64,000 nt of DNA from Streptacidiphilus sp. P02-A3a (lineage in GTDB: Bacteria > Actinomycetota > Actinomycetes > Streptomycetales > Streptomycetaceae), in NCBI RefSeq assembly GCF_014084105.1, contig NZ_CP048289.1, forward strand, positions 1,125,922 to 1,189,921, read 5' to 3'. A program made the position numbers and the translations under genes. A model generated the notes under the pieces. The model worked only from the letters and a program-made list of their open reading frames with translations, was not told the origin of the DNA and made no database searches. This document shows, piece by piece, positions 8,090-16,709 of this stretch (position 1 is the first letter of the stretch; the number at the start of each line of letters is the position of its first letter).

Positions 8090-9235
8090 GTGAGCGACAC
8101 GTACCACCGCACTGCCGCGCTGCCCCTCCCCGGAGGGGCGGCGCGCCGCGTTTCGGAACGACTGCCGGTGTTCCCCTGGGACCGGCTGGAACCGTACAAG
8201 GCCACCGCCCTCGGGCACCCCGACGGGATCGTGGACCTGTCCGTCGGCACGCCGGTCGACCCGGTGCCGCGGGCCGTCCAGGAGGCGCTGGCCGCTGCCG
8301 CCGACAGCCCCGGCTATCCCACGGTGTGGGGTACCCCGGCGCTGCGCGACGCCCTGGTCGGCTGGGCCGAGCGACGGCTCGGCGCCACCGGGCTGACCCA
8401 CCGGCACGTGCTGCCGCTGGTCGGCTCCAAGGAACTGGTCGCCTCGCTGCCGACGCAGCTGGGCCTGGGTCCGGGCGACCGGGTGGCCTACCCGCGGCTG
8501 GCGTATCCGACCTACGAGGTCGGCGCGCGGCTGGCCCGGGCGGACCACGTGGTCTACCAGGACCCGTGGGAGCTGGACCCGGCCGGGCTGAAGCTGCTCT
8601 GGCTGAACTCGCCGTCCAACCCGACCGGCCGGGTGCTGGGCGTCGCCGAGCTGCGGCGCGCCGTGGACTGGGCGCGGGCGCACGGAGTGCTCGTGGTCAG
8701 CGACGAGTGCTACCTGGAGCTGGGCTGGGAGACCGAACCGGTCTCGGTGCTGCACCCGGACGTCTCCGGCGGCGACACCACCGGCCTGGTGGCGGTGCAC
8801 TCGCTGTCCAAGCGCTCCAACCTGGCGGGCTACCGCTCGGCCTTCCTGGTCGGGGACCCGGCGGTGCTGGGCGAGCTGCTGGAGGTCCGCAAGCACAGCG
8901 GCCTGATAGTGCCCGCACCGGTGCAGGCCGCCACGGTGGCCGCGCTCGCGGACACCGCTCACGTCGCGGAGCAGCGCTCTCGCTACGCCGCCCGGCGTGA
9001 GGCGCTGCGCGGCGCGCTGGAGTCCTGCGGGTTCCGGATCGAGCACTCGGAGGCCAGCCTCTACCTGTGGGCGACCCGGGACGAGCCCTGCTGGGACACC
9101 GTGGCCGAACTCGCCAAGCACGGCGTACTGGTGGCCCCGGGCGAGTTCTACGGCGAGGCCGGGCGGAACTACGTCCGGGTCGCCTTCACCGCGACCGACG
9201 AGCGGGTACGGGCCGCCGTGCGGCGGCTGGCCTGA
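8090..9235 (+). CDS. dapC: Succinyldiaminopimelate aminotransferase
   Basis: 381-residue fold-type I PLP aminotransferase. It converts N-succinyl-2-amino-6-ketopimelate to N-succinyl-LL-diaminopimelate in lysine and peptidoglycan-precursor synthesis. The PLP lysine is Lys241 in SLSKRSNLAGYR; NSPSNPTG (res. 173-180) and SDECY (204-208) are the usual cofactor contacts. The assignment to DapC rests on overall sequence character and actinobacterial context: dapE, the next enzyme in the pathway, lies 2.3 kb downstream. The GTG start at 8090 is 10 nt after the ferredoxin stop. A strong hairpin terminator follows at 9260. Confidence 0.9.
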   Translation: MSDTYHRTAALPLPGGAARRVSERLPVFPWDRLEPYKATALGHPDGIVDLSVGTPVDPVPRAVQEALAAAADSPGYPTVWGTPALRDALVGWAERRLGATGLTHRHVLPLVGSKELVASLPTQLGLGPGDRVAYPRLAYPTYEVGARLARADHVVYQDPWELDPAGLKLLWLNSPSNPTGRVLGVAELRRAVDWARAHGVLVVSDECYLELGWETEPVSVLHPDVSGGDTTGLVAVHSLSKRSNLAGYRSAFLVGDPAVLGELLEVRKHSGLIVPAPVQAATVAALADTAHVAEQRSRYAARREALRGALESCGFRIEHSEASLYLWATRDEPCWDTVAELAKHGVLVAPGEFYGEAGRNYVRVAFTATDERVRAAVRRLA

Positions 9236-9259
9236 CGGTCGGCCGACCGGGCGTACGAC

Positions 9260-9308
9260 GGACGTGGGTGGGGCCGGGGGCGACACGCTCCCGGCCCCAC
9301 CCACGTCC
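9260..9308. terminator. Bidirectional hairpin terminator, 19-bp perfect stem
   Basis: Perfect 19-bp stem (left arm 9260-9278, right arm 9290-9308) with an 11-nt loop, between the converging dapC and secreted-protein genes. No U-tract follows, as is common in streptomycetes. It is likely to stop transcription in both directions. Confidence 0.85.
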
Positions 9309-9320
9309 GCTACCGGTGTC

Positions 9321-9385
9321 CGGCCGGTGGTCACCGGCCGGTGTGACGGGCCGGTGTCACGGGCCGGTGTGACGGGCCGGTGGTT
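9321..9385. repeat. Five 13-bp tandem repeats
   Basis: Five head-to-tail units of 13 bp with consensus GGGCCGGTGTSAC (S is G or C), the last two diverging slightly. They lie between the hairpin terminator and the stop of the minus-strand gene and touch that stop codon. Looks like slippage- or recombination-generated DNA. Confidence 0.8.
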
Positions 9386-10040
9386 ACAGGCTGACGGGCA
9401 GGCCGTGGGTGAGGCCGCCCATGCCGGACAGGCTGTTGCCCAGGCCGGAGGTGTCGCCGAGGCCGGGCAGCCCGCCGAGCCGCTGGGCGGGGCCCTGCGC
9501 GGCGCCGCTCAGCCCGCTGACCGAGTTCAGCGGCAGGGTGCTGTCCAGCGGCAGCGCGGACAGCGGGTTGCCGGGCCCGACCGGGGCGGCGGGCACGGTG
9601 AGGCCGGTCGGGGCCGCGAAGCTGCCCGGCGCCGGGATGGCGCGGGTGCCGGTGAGGGCGTTGGTCCCGCCGCCGAGGGCGCCGGCGGTGTTGCCGGTGC
9701 TACCGGCCGTCTGGCCCAGCTCCCGGGTGGTGCCGCCGAGCACGCCGTCGGTGGCCGGGAGCGCCTTGGCGGCGGTGGCGCCGGTGGCGTCGGCCACCGC
9801 CGGTACCGCCGCGGCGACGGTGGTGGACGCGCCCGCACCGGCCAGCCTGCCGGTCTCGTGGGTGGCGTGCTGGAGGTTGCCGCCCAGGTTCCCGCTGTCG
9901 GGCTGGCTGAGCCCGCCCAGGTCCGGAACGTTCGGCAGCATCGTCGCGGCCGAGGCCGATCCCGCCAGGACGGCGGGGACCGCACCGGCGGCGACGACGA
10001 ACGCGGCCTGGACGATCCGGCGCGAGAGGGGGAGAGACAT
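9384..10040 (-). CDS. Secreted low-complexity protein
   Basis: 218-residue exported protein. It begins MSLPLSRRIVQAAFVV and has a Sec-type signal peptide ending near AGSASA-A (about residue 32). The mature part is rich in Gly, Ala, Leu, Pro and Thr, with loose repeats such as GLG, LPLDSTLPLNS and GLGNSLSGMGGL and no cysteines or catalytic motif. It resembles small secreted proteins of streptomycetes sometimes annotated as ATP-binding without basis. The ATG at 10040 follows GAGGAGC. It probably has its own promoter in the long upstream gap. Function unknown. Confidence 0.75.
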   Translation of the reverse strand: MSLPLSRRIVQAAFVVAAGAVPAVLAGSASAATMLPNVPDLGGLSQPDSGNLGGNLQHATHETGRLAGAGASTTVAAAVPAVADATGATAAKALPATDGVLGGTTRELGQTAGSTGNTAGALGGGTNALTGTRAIPAPGSFAAPTGLTVPAAPVGPGNPLSALPLDSTLPLNSVSGLSGAAQGPAQRLGGLPGLGDTSGLGNSLSGMGGLTHGLPVSL

Positions 10041-10380
10041 GGTGCTCCTCGTGGAGGTGGGGACAGGAACCGTCCGCCGGGCGGACGTGCTGATTACCGC
10101 TCCAGGAGCCAGAAGGTTGCGGTCGGCAAAGGTAAAGAGTTCCTAAACATCGCATAATCTTTTTCGGGACATATCGGGGCCAAATGGGCGCCGTTTTTCC
10201 GCCTGAGGAATGGCTTCCGCACCCGTTTCCCAAGGTTGGACGCGCGCTCCCGGGAGCGCGCGGGCCCGCCCGCCCGGTCCGTCGGACGACACCCGACAAC
10301 GTCAACCTGGGGGCGGTTCGACTCACCCGTACGGGCGGCTCCAACGGGCCCCGACGGACCGGAACGGCCTACGGCCGGCC
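10041..10380. other. 340-bp intergenic region with a hairpin and an AT-rich patch
   Basis: Gap between two minus-strand genes with no credible ORF. It contains a compact palindrome at 10071-10087 (arms CGTCCGC/GCGGACG, 3-nt loop) about 30 nt upstream of the secreted-protein start, which would sit in its 5' leader. Around 10118-10170 lies an unusually AT-rich stretch, the likely promoter for the secreted-protein gene. I looked for a recognisable riboswitch and could not identify one. Confidence 0.5.
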
Positions 10381-11418
10381 CTAGTGGGCGGCCACCGTGA
10401 TCAGCACCGAGGACGTACCGGCGGCCGATCCGGTCGGCGCGGCCGAACCGCTCGCGGCGGCCACCGGCTGCCAGCCCGCGGTCGAGTTCGCCGCGGTCCA
10501 CTGCTTGCCCGCGTACCGCACCGCCGAGACGTGCAGGTCCTGGCAGTGCGCCACGGACCAGACGGCCACCGCCCAGCCCCGCTGGGCGGCGGTGGTCAGC
10601 CCCGGCTCGGCCGACACGGTCAGCTGCGCGTCGGTCGCCGCCGAGGGCGAGGCGGAGGCCGAACCGGAGGCCGAACCGGAGCCGGAGCCGCTCGGCAGCG
10701 GCAGCACGGTCGGGCTGACCGTCCGGCCGAACTCCTTGGTCAGCTGCCCCGAGTAGGCACTCGCCCCGGCCGAGGCCGAGGCCGCCGCGCCGACGCTGTT
10801 CACCTGGCAGGTCTCCGCGGCCGGGATCCGGCCGCTGAGCGCGCCGGAGAGCACCGTGGCGTCCGGCTCGTGCTGCGCGTAGGCGTCCGGGTAGCCGCTG
10901 TGCTGGACGTCCTGGGCGGCCACGGTCAGCGGCAGCTCGGCGTAGCCGGGCACGGCCACCAGCCGGTCCAGGAACTTGTCGGTGGCGTACACCGGGTCCT
11001 CGATCTGGCTGGCCTCGCCCCAGCCCTGCGAGGGGCGCTGCTGGAACAGCCCGACCGAGTCCAGGTCGCCGCCGCTCAGGTTCACCAGCTGGGACTCCTG
11101 CATGGCGGTCGCCAGGGCCACGGTCGCGGCCCACTCCGGCAGGTCGCGGGAGACGCTCACGGCGGTGATCGTGGAGGCGTTCTGCATCTGGTCCACGTCC
11201 AGGTCGACGATGCCGTCGCCGGTGGTCGCGACGCAGCCCTCGACCACCTGCTGCGGCAGCAGGTTCTGGTGCACGCCCAGGTACCAGCCGACGCCGACCG
11301 CGACCACCAGCAGCACCACCAGGGGCAGGCAACCCAGCCACCGGCGCCGACGACGGGGTGCCGGCGCGTGGGCGCCGGAACTCATCATCTCCGTCAGACC
11401 CACCGGGCCTCCATCCAT
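10381..11418 (-). CDS. Membrane-anchored protein, lysozyme-like core
   Basis: About 345 residues, anchored by one helix ([21 protein letters not shown]) after an Arg-rich cytoplasmic stretch. The exported part contains [13 protein letters not shown] and SVGLFQQRP, recalling lytic-transglycosylase active regions, with Glu in MQESQL as the possible catalytic acid. A Ser/Gly/Ala linker ([14 protein letters not shown]) precedes a C-terminal domain ending in [10 protein letters not shown]. Such proteins are often mislabelled heavy-metal transporters. The start is ambiguous between ATG 11418, GTG 11403 and ATG 11388; none has an ideal ribosome site. A role in cell-wall handling is inference only. 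Confidence 0.75.
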   Translation of the reverse strand: MDGGPVGLTEMMSSGAHAPAPRRRRRWLGCLPLVVLLVVAVGVGWYLGVHQNLLPQQVVEGCVATTGDGIVDLDVDQMQNASTITAVSVSRDLPEWAATVALATAMQESQLVNLSGGDLDSVGLFQQRPSQGWGEASQIEDPVYATDKFLDRLVAVPGYAELPLTVAAQDVQHSGYPDAYAQHEPDATVLSGALSGRIPAAETCQVNSVGAAASASAGASAYSGQLTKEFGRTVSPTVLPLPSGSGSGSASGSASASPSAATDAQLTVSAEPGLTTAAQRGWAVAVWSVAHCQDLHVSAVRYAGKQWTAANSTAGWQPVAAASGSAAPTGSAAGTSSVLITVAAH

Positions 11419-11514
11419 GTGATTTCGCTGCACCCTATCCACTCGGACGGACCAGTGCCGCACACCGGTTCTGTCGTCCGCACCACGTGATCGCACCAGT
11501 GCCCGGTCGCCCCG

Positions 11515-11520
11515 TAGTCT
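11515..11520 (+). promoter_or_regulatory. -10 box TAGTCT, leaderless dapE
   Basis: TAGTCT ends 8 nt before the dapE ATG, and no ribosome-binding sequence is present. The transcript would start at or next to the start codon. No good -35 box is visible. Confidence 0.55.
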
Positions 11521-11528
11521 GGCTGCTC

Positions 11529-12623
11529 ATGACGCCAAGCCTCGCTCCCGAGACCGTGCCCGTGCTGGACCTCTCCCGCTCCGGCGGCGAGCTGACCGCC
11601 CAGCTGGTCGACATCCACTCCGTCAGCGGCGACGAGACGGTGCTCGCCGACGCCGTCGAGGCGGCCCTGCGGGGCCTGCCGCACCTCACCGTGGACCGGG
11701 ACGGGGACGCCGTCGTCGCCCGGACCAGCCTCGGCCGCGGCGAGCGGGTGCTGCTCGCCGGGCACCTGGACACCGTGCCGATCGCCGACAACCTGCCTTC
11801 CCGGGTGGACGGCGACCTGCTGTACGGCTGCGGCACCTCCGACATGAAGGCCGGGGTCGCCGTCCAACTGCGGATCGCCGCCACGGTCACCGCGCCCAAC
11901 CGCGACCTGACGTTCGTCTTCTACGACTGCGAGGAGGTCGAGGCGGACCGCAACGGCCTCGGCCGGCTCGCCCGGAACCACCCCGAGTGGCTGGACGCCG
12001 ACTTCGCGGTGCTGATGGAGCCCAGCAACGCCCAGGTCGAGGGCGGCTGCCAGGGCACCATGCGGGCCACCGTCAGCACCGGCGGCCACCGGGCGCACTC
12101 GGCCCGCAGCTGGCTCGGCGAGAACGCCATCCACAAGGCCGCGCCGGTGCTCCAGCGGCTGGCCGACTACCAGCCGCGGCTGGTCGAGATCGACGGCCTG
12201 GAGTACCACGAGGGCCTGAACGCGGTCCGGATCGAGGGCGGGGTGGCCGGGAACGTCATCCCCGACGCCTGCACCGTCACCGTCAACTTCCGTTTCGCGC
12301 CCGACCGCGACCGCAAGTCCGCCGAGGAGCACGTGCGCGAGGTGTTCGCCGGGTTCGACGTGCTGGTCACCGACTTCGCGCCGGGCGCGCTGCCCGGACT
12401 GGCGCACCCGGCCGCCGCCGCGTTCATCGCCGCCACCGGGGGCACCCCGCACCCGAAGTTCGGCTGGACCGACGTCGCCCGCTTCTCCGAGCTCGGCGTA
12501 CCGGCGGTCAACTACGGCCCCGGCGACCCCAACCTGGCCCACACCCGGGAGGAGCACTGCTCGCTGGCGGCGGTCGCCGAGTGCGAGCGGCGGATCAGCG
12601 ACTGGCTGCTCCGGTCGGTCTGA
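11529..12623 (+). CDS. dapE: Succinyl-diaminopimelate desuccinylase
   Basis: 364-residue M20-family zinc hydrolase that removes succinate from N-succinyl-LL-diaminopimelate, the step after DapC. Metal ligands and the catalytic base are visible: His79 in GHLDTVP, Asp105 in GTSDMKAG, Glu135/Glu136 in CEEVE, and His338 in AHTREEHC. The dimerisation domain begins near [13 protein letters not shown]. The start at 11529 has no Shine-Dalgarno sequence but a TAGTCT box lies 8 nt upstream. The next gene (LOG family) begins 59 nt downstream with its own similar box, so the two need not share a transcript. Confidence 0.93.
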   Translation: MTPSLAPETVPVLDLSRSGGELTAQLVDIHSVSGDETVLADAVEAALRGLPHLTVDRDGDAVVARTSLGRGERVLLAGHLDTVPIADNLPSRVDGDLLYGCGTSDMKAGVAVQLRIAATVTAPNRDLTFVFYDCEEVEADRNGLGRLARNHPEWLDADFAVLMEPSNAQVEGGCQGTMRATVSTGGHRAHSARSWLGENAIHKAAPVLQRLADYQPRLVEIDGLEYHEGLNAVRIEGGVAGNVIPDACTVTVNFRFAPDRDRKSAEEHVREVFAGFDVLVTDFAPGALPGLAHPAAAAFIAATGGTPHPKFGWTDVARFSELGVPAVNYGPGDPNLAHTREEHCSLAAVAECERRISDWLLRSV

Positions 12624-12668
12624 AGATCCAACGGCCCGAAGATCCCCCCGGTGCCCGGTCCGCCGTCG

Positions 12669-12674
12669 TACGCT
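12669..12674 (+). promoter_or_regulatory. -10 box TACGCT, leaderless LOG gene
   Basis: TACGCT ends 8 nt before the ATG at 12683, with no ribosome-binding sequence between. Suggests a leaderless transcript separate from dapE. Confidence 0.5.
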
Positions 12675-12682
12675 CTCTGGGT

Positions 12683-13516
12683 ATGACAGATGACAAGGTG
12701 AACGGCGACAAGCCGAACGGCCGGATCGCGGACCAGGGCCGCCCCGCCGTGCGCAAGGTCGCCGAGAAGCGCCGGGGGCCGGTGCTGATGCGCGGCGCAC
12801 AGGTGGACACCGGCACCACCGACCAGCGGCTGCTGGACTCGACCCAGAACACGGACTGGCTGCACACCGACCCCTGGCGGGTGATGCGCATCCAGTCCGA
12901 GTTCGTCGAGGGCTTCGGCGCGCTGGCCGAACTCGGCCCCGCCGTCAGCGTCTTCGGCTCCGCCCGGACCGCCCTCGGCTCGCCCGAGTACGCGGCGGGC
13001 GTGGCCATCGGCCGGGCCCTGGTCGAGGCCGGGTACGCGGTGATCACCGGCGGCGGCCCGGGGGCGATGGAGTCCGCCAACCGGGGCGCGCACGAGGCCG
13101 GGGGCACCTCGGTCGGTCTCGGCATCGAGCTGCCGTTCGAGCAGGGGCTGAACCAGTACGTGGACCTGGGGCTGAACTTCCGCTACTTCTTCGTCCGCAA
13201 GACCATGTTCGTCAAGTACAGCCAGGGTTTCGTGGTGCTGCCAGGCGGCTTCGGCACCCTGGACGAGCTGTTCGAGGCGCTGACCCTGGTGCAGACCCAC
13301 AAGGTCACCCGCTTCCCGGTGATCCTGTTCGGGGTGGACTACTGGTCCGGCCTGGTGCGCTGGATCGAGGACACGCTGATCGCCCAGGGCAAGGCCTCCG
13401 CCAGCGACCTGGAGCTGTTCCAGCTCACCGACTCGGTGGACGAGGCGATGGAGATCCTGGCCGGGGCCGCCCGCCGCAACGGACGCCAGGCGCAGCCCGC
13501 GCACAGCCCGGAGTAG
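12683..13516 (+). CDS. LOG-family nucleotide hydrolase (TIGR00730)
   Basis: 277 residues. The core has the diagnostic Rossmann motif TGGGPGAMESANRGA and the PGGFGTLDE motif (PGGxGTxxE) of the LOG/cytokinin-activating family, which cleaves nucleoside 5'-monophosphates to base and ribose 5-phosphate; older annotation as lysine decarboxylase is misleading. An N-terminal ~60-residue extension (KVAEKRRGPVLMRGAQ...) is typical of the longer actinobacterial form. The natural substrate in bacteria without plant hosts is uncertain. It converges with the folP-like gene at 13573. From memory, this order after dapE matches Rv1202-Rv1207 in M. tuberculosis. Confidence 0.88.
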   Translation: MTDDKVNGDKPNGRIADQGRPAVRKVAEKRRGPVLMRGAQVDTGTTDQRLLDSTQNTDWLHTDPWRVMRIQSEFVEGFGALAELGPAVSVFGSARTALGSPEYAAGVAIGRALVEAGYAVITGGGPGAMESANRGAHEAGGTSVGLGIELPFEQGLNQYVDLGLNFRYFFVRKTMFVKYSQGFVVLPGGFGTLDELFEALTLVQTHKVTRFPVILFGVDYWSGLVRWIEDTLIAQGKASASDLELFQLTDSVDEAMEILAGAARRNGRQAQPAHSPE

Positions 13517-13572
13517 CGGCCCCGGCCCGGACCAGCGGCCCGGCGCAGTGCGCGGTGGTCCGCCCGCCGCGC

Positions 13573-14436
13573 TCAGGCCAGCCCGCGCCGGGCCACCGCC
13601 GGCGGCCGGGTGCCCTGGATCGAGGCGACCATGTCCAGCACCTGCTTCGTCTCGGCGACCTGGTGCACGCGGTACACCTGCGCGCCCAGCCACGCCGAGA
13701 CGGCGGTGGTGGCCAGCGTGCCCAGCAGCCGCTCACCCACCGGGCGGTCCAGCGTCTCGCCGACGAAGTCCTTGTTGGACAGCGACACCAGCACCGGCCA
13801 GCCGGTCGCGGTCATCTCCGGCAGCCGCCGGGTGGCCTCCAGCGAGTGCCGGGTGTTCTTGCCGAAGTCGTGCCCCGGGTCGATCAGCACCGACTCCCGC
13901 GGCACGCCCAGCGCCACCGCCCGCTCGGCCAGCGCCAGCGTCCGCTCCAGGATGTCGGCCATCACGTCCGGGTAGGCCACCCGGTGCGGGCGGGTGCGCG
14001 GCTCCGCGCCGCCCGCGTGGGTGCACACGATGCCGACCCGGTACCGCCCGGCGACCTCCGCCAGCAGCGGGTCCACCCCGCCCCAGGCGTCGTTCAGCAG
14101 GTCCGCCCCGGCCTCGCAGACGGCCTCGCCGACCTCGTGCCGCCAGGTGTCCACGCTGATCACGGTGTCCGGGTGGCGCTTGCGCAGCTCGGCCACGAAC
14201 GGGACGGTGCGGCGCAGCTCCTCCTCGGTGGTGACCTCCTCGCCGGGCCCGGCCTTGACCCCGCCGATGTCCAGGATGGCCGCCCCCTCGCGGACCGCCC
14301 GGTCGGCGGCGGCGAAGGCGGCGTCGTCGGTGAAGGTGGCGCCCTGGTCGAAGAAGGAGTCCGGGGTGCGGTTGACAATGGCCATGATGACCGGTTCGTC
14401 CGCGCCGAAAGTCCTCGGTCCGAGTACGAGAGCCAT
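13573..14436 (-). CDS. folP2: Dihydropteroate synthase paralogue (FolP2-like)
   Basis: 287-residue TIM-barrel protein of the pterin-binding family. The start of the fold is clear (VNRTPDSFFDQGATF, near the canonical NxTPDSFSDGG), as are DTWR, LLNDAWGG, DPGHDFGK and the terminal VHQVAETKQ. However, the canonical GGESTRPG loop reads GGVKAGPGEE, so the Ser-Thr-Arg that helps bind p-aminobenzoate and pyrophosphate is missing. The mycobacterial FolP2 paralogue in the same gene context is reported not to make dihydropteroate. ATG at 14436 follows GGAGG. It diverges from the DivIVA-like gene. Confidence 0.85.
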   Translation of the reverse strand: MALVLGPRTFGADEPVIMAIVNRTPDSFFDQGATFTDDAAFAAADRAVREGAAILDIGGVKAGPGEEVTTEEELRRTVPFVAELRKRHPDTVISVDTWRHEVGEAVCEAGADLLNDAWGGVDPLLAEVAGRYRVGIVCTHAGGAEPRTRPHRVAYPDVMADILERTLALAERAVALGVPRESVLIDPGHDFGKNTRHSLEATRRLPEMTATGWPVLVSLSNKDFVGETLDRPVGERLLGTLATTAVSAWLGAQVYRVHQVAETKQVLDMVASIQGTRPPAVARRGLA

Positions 14437-14525
14437 GCGTCCTCCAAGGTACGTAGGCCATGATGGTGATTCACTGCTGTGGGGCGTACTCATGATCCCC
14501 CACCGGGAGCTGGGAGTGGTGGGCT

Positions 14526-15005
14526 GTGTTCTGGTTGATCCTGGTCGTCATCGTGCTGGTGGTGGGCGCTGCCGCGCTGGTCGCGCTGGGTGGCGGCGGC
14601 TCGCTGCCGGACGTGGAGCACGACCGGCTGGCCGCCGACCTGCCGCTGGAGCGGCAGCTGGACCGGGCCGACGTGGACGGGCTGCGCTTCCCGATGGCGG
14701 TGCGCGGCTACCGGATGGACGAGGTGGACGACGTGCTCGACCGGCTCGGCGTCGAGCTGTCGCACCGCGACCTGCGGATCGGGGAGCTGGAGGCCGCCCT
14801 GGCCGCCGCCCTGGACAGCTCGTCCGGCGGCACGCCGGGCACCGTGCTGCTCGCCCCGCGGACCGGCCAGGCCACGCAGACCGCCCCGACCGCGCGGCCG
14901 GAGCGGACCGAGCCGACCGCGCCGGAGACCGCAGCCGAGCCCGCCGAGCCCGCAGCCGAGACCGCAGCCGAGCCCGCCGAGCCCGGCGAGCAGGAGCAGT
15001 CGTGA
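14526..15005 (+). CDS. DivIVA-domain membrane protein
   Basis: 159 residues. One N-terminal transmembrane helix (FWLILVVIVLVVGAAALVAL) is followed by LPDVEHDRLAADLP and the DivIVA-type motif FPMAVRGYRMDEVDDVLDRL with a short predicted coiled coil, then a disordered Ala/Glu/Pro/Thr tail with AEPAEPAAETAAEPAEP repeats. It lacks the long coiled coils of true polar-growth DivIVA, so it is probably an accessory envelope protein. The GTG start at 14526 has a weak GGGAG upstream. Its TGA overlaps the tag GTG start, coupling the two. The same pairing occurs near mycobacterial tag (Rv1209-Rv1210, recalled). Confidence 0.87.
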   Translation: MFWLILVVIVLVVGAAALVALGGGGSLPDVEHDRLAADLPLERQLDRADVDGLRFPMAVRGYRMDEVDDVLDRLGVELSHRDLRIGELEAALAAALDSSSGGTPGTVLLAPRTGQATQTAPTARPERTEPTAPETAAEPAEPAAETAAEPAEPGEQEQS

Positions 15006-15568
15006 GCGACGCCCTGCCGGGCCCCGACGGCCTGCTGCGCTGCCCCTGGGCGCTGTCGACCGTGGACTACGCGCCCTACCACGACCAGGAGTGGGGCCGC
15101 CCGGTCCACGGCGAGCAGGCACTGTACGAGCGGCTGTGCCTGGAGGCCTTCCAGTCCGGGCTGTCCTGGATCACCATCCTGCGCCGCCGCGAGGGCTTCC
15201 GCCGGGCGTTCGCGGGCTTCGACCCGGCGGCGGTCGCCGCGTTCGACGACGCGGACGTGGAGCGGCTGCTCGCGGACGAGGGCATCATCCGCAACCGGGC
15301 CAAGGTGCTGGCGTCCATCGGCAACGCCCGGGCGGTGCTGGAGCTCGACGGCGGGCTCGACGAGCTGATCTGGTCCTTCGCCCCGGCCCGGAGCGAGCGT
15401 CCGAAGCGGCTGGCCGACGTCCCGGCGGTGACCCCGGAGTCCACGGCGCTCGCCAAGGAGCTCAAGCGCCGCGGACTGCGGTTCGTCGGCCCGACCACCG
15501 CCTACGCGCTGATGCAGGCCTGCGGCCTGGTGGACGACCACCTGGCCGACTGCCACGTCAGCTTCTGA
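15002..15568 (+). CDS. tag: 3-methyladenine DNA glycosylase I
   Basis: 188-residue base-excision repair enzyme that removes 3-methyladenine from alkylated DNA. The zinc ligands of E. coli Tag are all present with matching spacing: Cys14, His27, His180 and Cys184. The catalytic-region glutamate is Glu48 in LCLEAFQSGLSW. Length equals the family norm (~185-190). The GTG start at 15002 overlaps the DivIVA-like stop by 4 nt (GTGA). It converges with the hydratase gene, 17 nt away. No damage-inducible operator is evident; expression is probably tied to the upstream membrane-protein gene. Confidence 0.95.
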   Translation: MSDALPGPDGLLRCPWALSTVDYAPYHDQEWGRPVHGEQALYERLCLEAFQSGLSWITILRRREGFRRAFAGFDPAAVAAFDDADVERLLADEGIIRNRAKVLASIGNARAVLELDGGLDELIWSFAPARSERPKRLADVPAVTPESTALAKELKRRGLRFVGPTTAYALMQACGLVDDHLADCHVSF

Positions 15569-15585
15569 CGCCCCGGCACGACGGC

Positions 15586-16386
15586 TCAGGTGCCGGTGTA
15601 CTTCGGCTGCTCCTTGGCCAGGAAGGCCTGCACCGCGATCCAGTGGTCGGCCGAGGCCCCGGCCCGGGTCTGCAGCTCGTCCTCCTTGGCCAGGGTCTCC
15701 ACCAGCGAGTGCGAGGCGCCGTAGGCCAGTGACTCCTTGAGCGCCCCGTAGGCCACGGTCGGACCGGCGGCCAGGGTCCTGGCCAGCTCCAGCGCGGTCG
15801 CGGCCAGCTCGGCGCCGGGGACCACCCGGTGCGCCAGGCCCAGCGCCAGCGCCTCGGCGGCCGGGACGGTCTGCGGGAACATCAGCAGCTCGGTGGCCTT
15901 GGCGTGGCCGACCAGCCGGGGGAGGGTCCACGAGGCGCCCGAGTCGGCGGTGAGCGCCACCCCGGCGAACGAGGTGTTGAAGCCGCCGTGGTCGGCCAGC
16001 ACCCGGAAGTCGCAGGCCCAGGCCAGGCTGGCGCCGGCGCCCGCGGCCACCCCGTTGATCCCGGCCACCACCGGCTTCGGCATCGTCGCGATCGCGGTGA
16101 CCAGCGGGTTGTAGTGGTCGTGCACGGTGGTCAGCGGCGGCGCGCCGCCCTCCCGGGCGCTCACCAGCTTGCCCAGGTGCTCCTTCAGGTCCTGACCGAC
16201 GCAGAAGGCCCGCTCGCCCGCCCCGGTGAGCAGCACCGCCCGTACCGCCCGGTCCTCCTTGGCGGTGGCCATCGCGTCCCGCAGCGCGACCTTGGTCGGC
16301 GTGTCGAGGGCGTTCATCGCCTCGGGCCGGTTGATGGTGACGACCGCGAGCCCATCCGTGAGCTCGTACAGAACGCTGTCGGCCAT
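15586..16386 (-). CDS. Enoyl-CoA hydratase/isomerase, PaaG-like
   Basis: 266-residue crotonase-fold enzyme. Oxyanion-hole segments are visible in AFCVGQDLKEH and INGVAAGAGASLA. Where classical hydratases have a catalytic glutamate, this one has ADSGASWTLPRLVG, matching PaaG-type isomerases that use an aspartate; this suggests action on a ring-epoxide or on a phenylacetyl-CoA-like or fatty acyl-CoA. No other phenylacetate genes are nearby, so the pathway is uncertain. ATG at 16386 follows AGGAGA. A perfect 12-bp palindrome at 16403-16414 just upstream looks like a TetR-family operator. Confidence 0.88.
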   Translation of the reverse strand: MADSVLYELTDGLAVVTINRPEAMNALDTPTKVALRDAMATAKEDRAVRAVLLTGAGERAFCVGQDLKEHLGKLVSAREGGAPPLTTVHDHYNPLVTAIATMPKPVVAGINGVAAGAGASLAWACDFRVLADHGGFNTSFAGVALTADSGASWTLPRLVGHAKATELLMFPQTVPAAEALALGLAHRVVPGAELAATALELARTLAAGPTVAYGALKESLAYGASHSLVETLAKEDELQTRAGASADHWIAVQAFLAKEQPKYTGT

Positions 16387-16402
16387 GCGGGTCTCCTTTT
16401 AT

Positions 16403-16414
16403 TACTGATCAGTA
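16403..16414. promoter_or_regulatory. Palindromic operator TACTGATCAGTA
   Basis: Perfect 12-bp palindrome located 17-28 nt before the start of the PaaG-like gene and next to its ribosome site, where a bound repressor would block transcription. Symmetry and size fit a TetR-family site; the regulator is not encoded beside it. Confidence 0.6.
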
Positions 16415-16595
16415 CCCTGATTCCAGCATGACGGATCGCCGAACCCCGGGAGGATGTGACGTAGCCCACGTTGCGTTCGTGATCCGTTGTCGGAACGGCC
16501 GCTCCCGCGCGCGTTCGAAAGGGAACTGAGGCGCGGTCGGCAGGCGGTTCACCGGGGCCGCGGCGGGCGTTCTGGGGCGGGAGCGAGCAGTGATG

Positions 16596-16626
16596 TTGGT
16601 CATCAGGTGCTCCGATGCGGGATACT
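16596..16626 (+). promoter_or_regulatory. Candidate promoter of the DUF3117 gene
   Basis: TTGGTC and GATACT hexamers separated by 19 nt, about 84 nt before the DUF3117 start. The spacing is slightly long and the match is moderate. The rest of the 323-bp gap 16387-16709 shows no credible gene. Confidence 0.35.
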
Positions 16627-16709
16627 GGGGTCCGATCAATGCGTTCGATACCTGCGGTGGACGGGCCGTGGGTGCGTCGGTGAGCAGGTTCGCAGGAAGG
16701 GGAACGAGC

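Noticed and set aside
9321-9385. CRISPR-like array
   Set aside because: The units are 13 bp and contiguous, without spacers, and no cas genes are present.
10041-10380. c-di-AMP (ydaO-type) or other riboswitch upstream of a cell-envelope gene
   Set aside because: Only a small hairpin and an AT-rich patch are visible; the conserved riboswitch core could not be identified by eye.
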